In this document: positions 4,297 to 6,394 of the stretch, piece by piece
Layout of the letters: every line of letters begins with the position of its first letter
Numbering within the stretch: position 1 is the first letter of the stretch
Source: Ruminococcaceae bacterium UBA1320
GTDB lineage: Bacteria > Bacillota > Clostridia > Oscillospirales > Ethanoligenentaceae
Length of the DNA: 6,394 bases
Assembly (NCBI GenBank): GCA_002306975.1
Contig: DBTI01000027.1
Location: 1 to 6,394, forward strand
Reading direction: 5' to 3'
The notes under the pieces: model-generated
Database searches by the model: none
What the model saw: only the letters and a program-made list of their open reading frames with translations
Told to the model about the DNA's origin: nothing
Translations under genes and position numbers: made by a program

Positions 4297-5655
4297 TTAA
4301 TTGTTGTTTTTCTTAGCTTTTACTAGATATTGGTATGCTTGAAATTGAACCCTTCTATCTTCGCCGGAAATAGAGACAAGCTTATCAACTATGCTTTTAT
4401 CTTGTTCATAATACATTTGGTTATAAGTATACACCATATCTGCAAAGCCGCATTTTATAAACATCTTGTTTATTTCGCTTAATGTAAAGAATCTAAGATG
4501 GGTTTTGTCAATTATTCCTGCATCGGTATAAGTAAAATTACCGTTTAAAAGATCAGATATAACAGAATAATGCATAACATTCGGGATACTCGCAAGAATT
4601 TTGCCACTGTCCATCATATAAGGTTTCATATTTAAGAGTACTTGCTCAGGATAACATAAATGTTCAAGAACGTCAGCGAAAATGATATAATCAAAAAAGT
4701 TTTTTTCATAGCTTAAATTTGCGTTTTCAATATTTTCATTTCTCATATCAGCGAAATGAGCGGCGATCCCGGCTGAATTTTCATTTAGCTCAATGCCGAA
4801 TATTTGAGCGTTTTTATATTCACTTTTAATTTTTAAGAGGGTTGCGCCACAGCCGCATCCGATTTCCAAAACATTGATTGGCTTGCCTTTATCTTCATCA
4901 ATAAAAGCGATTAATTCATTGCGGATATTGGAAGAATATCTGGAATTGAAGCCCCATTTTTCTTCGAATTTTTTAGCGTTGTCTTCGAAATATTCGTTTT
5001 TTCTTGGATTTATATTAAGTGACATGGCACCAAAATGATATACAAAAGTATTTTTGCTAAGTAAGATTTTTTGATTTGCTTCGAGAATTCTGTAACAATA
5101 ATCATCTTCTTCGTTAAAAACAGGAGAAAAGCGTTCATCAAGCAATCCTATTTTATTAACAGTCTCACGTTTTATCAACATACAAAACGAAGAAAGTTTA
5201 AGCATTTGTTCATAATCTTTTATGCCGTTTGTATTGAGTTCATCCGCCAAGTTAAACATTTTGTCAAAGTCAGAGAAATTCTTATCAACATTCTGATGGT
5301 TGTTAACAGGGCCGACGGCGCCAATGTCCGGCTCACTGTAAAGGCATTCTTTAAGATTGTTGAGCCAATTAGTTGTAACGACACAATCATTATGCAACAG
5401 AAGAATATCGTTTTTGGCTTCGGCTTTTGCTATACCTTGATTGCAACTTATCGCAAAGCCCATATTTTCATCGTTTAGGATGTATTCAATATCGCTCTGG
5501 CTTTTTAGCCAATCGGCTGTACCGTCGGTAGAGTTATTGTCAACAACGATTAATTGGTAACTTCCGTTCTCAGTAAATTTGCGGATGCTGTCAATGCAGG
5601 TTTCGCTATAGTCAAAATTGTTGTAGGTAGGAATTATAATAGTAGTTTTATTCAT
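4297..5655 (-). CDS. Bifunctional GT2 glycosyltransferase / class I SAM-dependent methyltransferase
   Basis: A 452-residue cytoplasmic fusion. Residues 1-235 are a GT2 (GT-A fold) glycosyltransferase: IIIPTYNN (6-13), VDNNSTDGT (38-46) for the nucleotide sugar, HND (88-90) in the DXD position, EEDDYCYRI (182-190) carrying the likely catalytic acid, and HFG (207-209). Residues 260-448 are a Rossmann methyltransferase: LEIGCGCGAT (263-272) is the SAM glycine loop, E289 is the likely ribose ligand, and ADVLEHL (327-333), SIPNV (356-360) and IDKTHLRFFT (382-391) are typical of sugar or lipid O-methyltransferases. The likely role is adding and methylating a sugar on a surface polysaccharide, lipid or protein; the acceptor is unknown. 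GGAAG lies seven bases before ATG. It is much AT-richer than its neighbours (4501-4560 is 18/60 G+C; permease 3121-3180 is 29/60), which suggests acquisition by transfer. Confidence 0.9.
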   Translation of the reverse strand: MNKTTIIIPTYNNFDYSETCIDSIRKFTENGSYQLIVVDNNSTDGTADWLKSQSDIEYILNDENMGFAISCNQGIAKAEAKNDILLLHNDCVVTTNWLNNLKECLYSEPDIGAVGPVNNHQNVDKNFSDFDKMFNLADELNTNGIKDYEQMLKLSSFCMLIKRETVNKIGLLDERFSPVFNEEDDYCYRILEANQKILLSKNTFVYHFGAMSLNINPRKNEYFEDNAKKFEEKWGFNSRYSSNIRNELIAFIDEDKGKPINVLEIGCGCGATLLKIKSEYKNAQIFGIELNENSAGIAAHFADMRNENIENANLSYEKNFFDYIIFADVLEHLCYPEQVLLNMKPYMMDSGKILASIPNVMHYSVISDLLNGNFTYTDAGIIDKTHLRFFTLSEINKMFIKCGFADMVYTYNQMYYEQDKSIVDKLVSISGEDRRVQFQAYQYLVKAKKNNN

Positions 5656-5703
5656 TATTACACTTCCAATTTTATTTGCGATAAATTTTATTAATCTTAC
5701 GCT

Positions 5704-5712
5704 ATTCTAGCA
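5704..5712 (-). promoter_or_regulatory. Possible extended -10 promoter of the glycosyltransferase-methyltransferase gene
   Basis: On the minus strand TGCTAGAAT (5712 down to 5704) is an extended -10 (TGnTAGAAT) with a predicted start near 5697, about 42 bases before the ATG. No good -35 lies 17 bases upstream, which is tolerable for extended -10 promoters. Moderate to weak support. Confidence 0.35.
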
Positions 5713-5786
5713 CTTATTTAATCCTTTGTATAGCTGTTCATAACTAAAGTTTTTGCGCTGGCAAAGCCGGTGCTTTTAGCACAACA

Positions 5787-5828
5787 GATAAGACACACTG
5801 CTCAAATTGTTAACAGTGTGTCTTTATC
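5787..5828 (-). terminator. Probable terminator downstream of glycogen phosphorylase
   Basis: Arms 5787-5800 and 5814-5828 form a 14-pair stem with one bulged T (5825) and a 13-base loop; the core is GACACACTG/CAGTGTGTC. It lies about 80 bases after the minus-strand phosphorylase stop and before the next minus-strand gene, so ending that transcript is its likely role. The T-tract after it on the minus strand (TTATCTGTTGT) is poor, so termination may be leaky. The rest of the 253-base spacer holds only small hairpins, such as AATGGTT (5866-5872) with AACCATT (5893-5899). Confidence 0.55.
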
Positions 5829-5908
5829 ATTATAGCAATTACAGTTTAAACAAGAGAAACCAGAGAATGGTTTTCCACACCTTCGGCGGGCGAACCATTG
5901 CCATCGAC

Positions 5909-6394
5909 TTATAAGTCAGTCAATGCTTTTATATGCCAGATACCCTTTGCGTATTCACCCAAGGCGCGGTCAGAAGAGAACACACCGGAGGTCGCGATAT
6001 TCTCAAGCGACATCTTGTTCCAAAGAACCGGATCGGCATAACGGCGCTGCGCTTCCTTGTGAATGTTAACATAAGAGTTGAAGTCGGCAAGCACAAGATA
6101 AGGATCGGCATTTGCATTTAGGCCGCCAAGCAGTGATTTTGCAATACCCTTGAAGGTAACTCCGGCGATACCGGTATTTAACCGGTCAATAACCTGACGC
6201 AGTTCCTCATTGTTCTGATAAATTACAGTGGGGGCATAGCCCTCTGCTTTAAGTTTATCGACCTCGTCGGCGTGAAGACCGAAGATGAGAATGTTGTCGT
6301 CGCCCGCGGCGTCGTGCATCTCGATGTTTGCTCCGTCGAGTGTACCGATTGTAATCGCGCCGTTTATCATCATCTTCATGTTGCCGGTGCCCGA
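5909..6394 (-). CDS. glgP: Glycogen/maltodextrin phosphorylase, C-terminal part (truncated by window edge)
   Basis: The last 161 residues of a GT35 alpha-glucan phosphorylase, which releases glucose-1-phosphate from glycogen or maltodextrin using pyridoxal phosphate. The visible part begins SGTGNMKMMINGA; the Lys at visible residue 7 aligns with the PLP Schiff-base lysine (Lys680 of the rabbit muscle enzyme). TIGTLDGANIEM, the DDNILIFGL segment, DPYLVLADFNSY and the closing YAKGIWHIKAL are all typical. About 154 residues follow the lysine, the normal length for bacterial and muscle enzymes, so the C-terminus is intact. The gene continues beyond position 6394; the missing N-terminal ~640 residues reflect the window limit, not a broken gene. 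Sequence alone does not separate GlgP from MalP. No other glycogen gene is in view. Confidence 0.95.
   Translation of the reverse strand, partial: SGTGNMKMMINGAITIGTLDGANIEMHDAAGDDNILIFGLHADEVDKLKAEGYAPTVIYQNNEELRQVIDRLNTGIAGVTFKGIAKSLLGGLNANADPYLVLADFNSYVNIHKEAQRRYADPVLWNKMSLENIATSGVFSSDRALGEYAKGIWHIKALTDL

Noticed and set aside
5071..5478. 135-codon plus-strand frame within the glycosyltransferase gene
   Set aside because: It is antisense to conserved GT2 motifs and its Phe/Ile/Lys-rich product reflects AT-rich composition only.

Overview
The window looks like chromosome from a Gram-positive anaerobe of the class Clostridia, probably from a metagenome or draft assembly. The reasons are strong GGAGG-type ribosome sites, TTGATT-N17-TATAAT promoters, A-tract/T-tract hairpin terminators, a Ser-rich membrane-anchored DUF4015 protein, and an AzgA-type purine permease beginning 'MEKLFKLKQYGTNVRTEIIAGITTF'. 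This placement is inference from style; no marker gene is present.

Left edge (1-98): positions 45-67 match the Illumina P7 flow-cell adapter over 23 consecutive bases. A run of eight T (37-44) precedes them, as in reverse-complemented adapter read-through. The first ~67 bases should not be treated as genome. Next come a plus-strand gene for a membrane-anchored putative glycoside hydrolase (99-1349), a tRNA-Gly(CCC) with its own promoter and hairpin (1421-1587), and a small four-helix membrane protein of unknown function (1852-2238) with its own promoter and terminator.

Middle (2301-4270): an AT-rich spacer leads to a strong promoter and a roughly 160-nt structured 5' leader. A 496-aa NCS2/AzgA-family purine permease and a bidirectional terminator follow. 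The leader does not match the purine riboswitch core. It can form a bulged 12-bp stem and a second hairpin whose loop is complementary to a downstream segment (possible pseudoknot). This is the best candidate for an undescribed regulatory element here.

Right side (4297-6394, minus strand): a fused GT2 glycosyltransferase plus SAM-dependent methyltransferase, clearly AT-richer than its neighbours. Beyond a 253-bp spacer lies the C-terminal 161 residues of glycogen phosphorylase, cut by the window edge just upstream of the PLP-lysine motif.

The genes appear to be separate transcription units rather than one pathway: cell-envelope or carbohydrate protein, tRNA, membrane protein, purine uptake, surface-glycan modification, glycogen breakdown. 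I see no CRISPR array, insertion sequence, phage or defence system.
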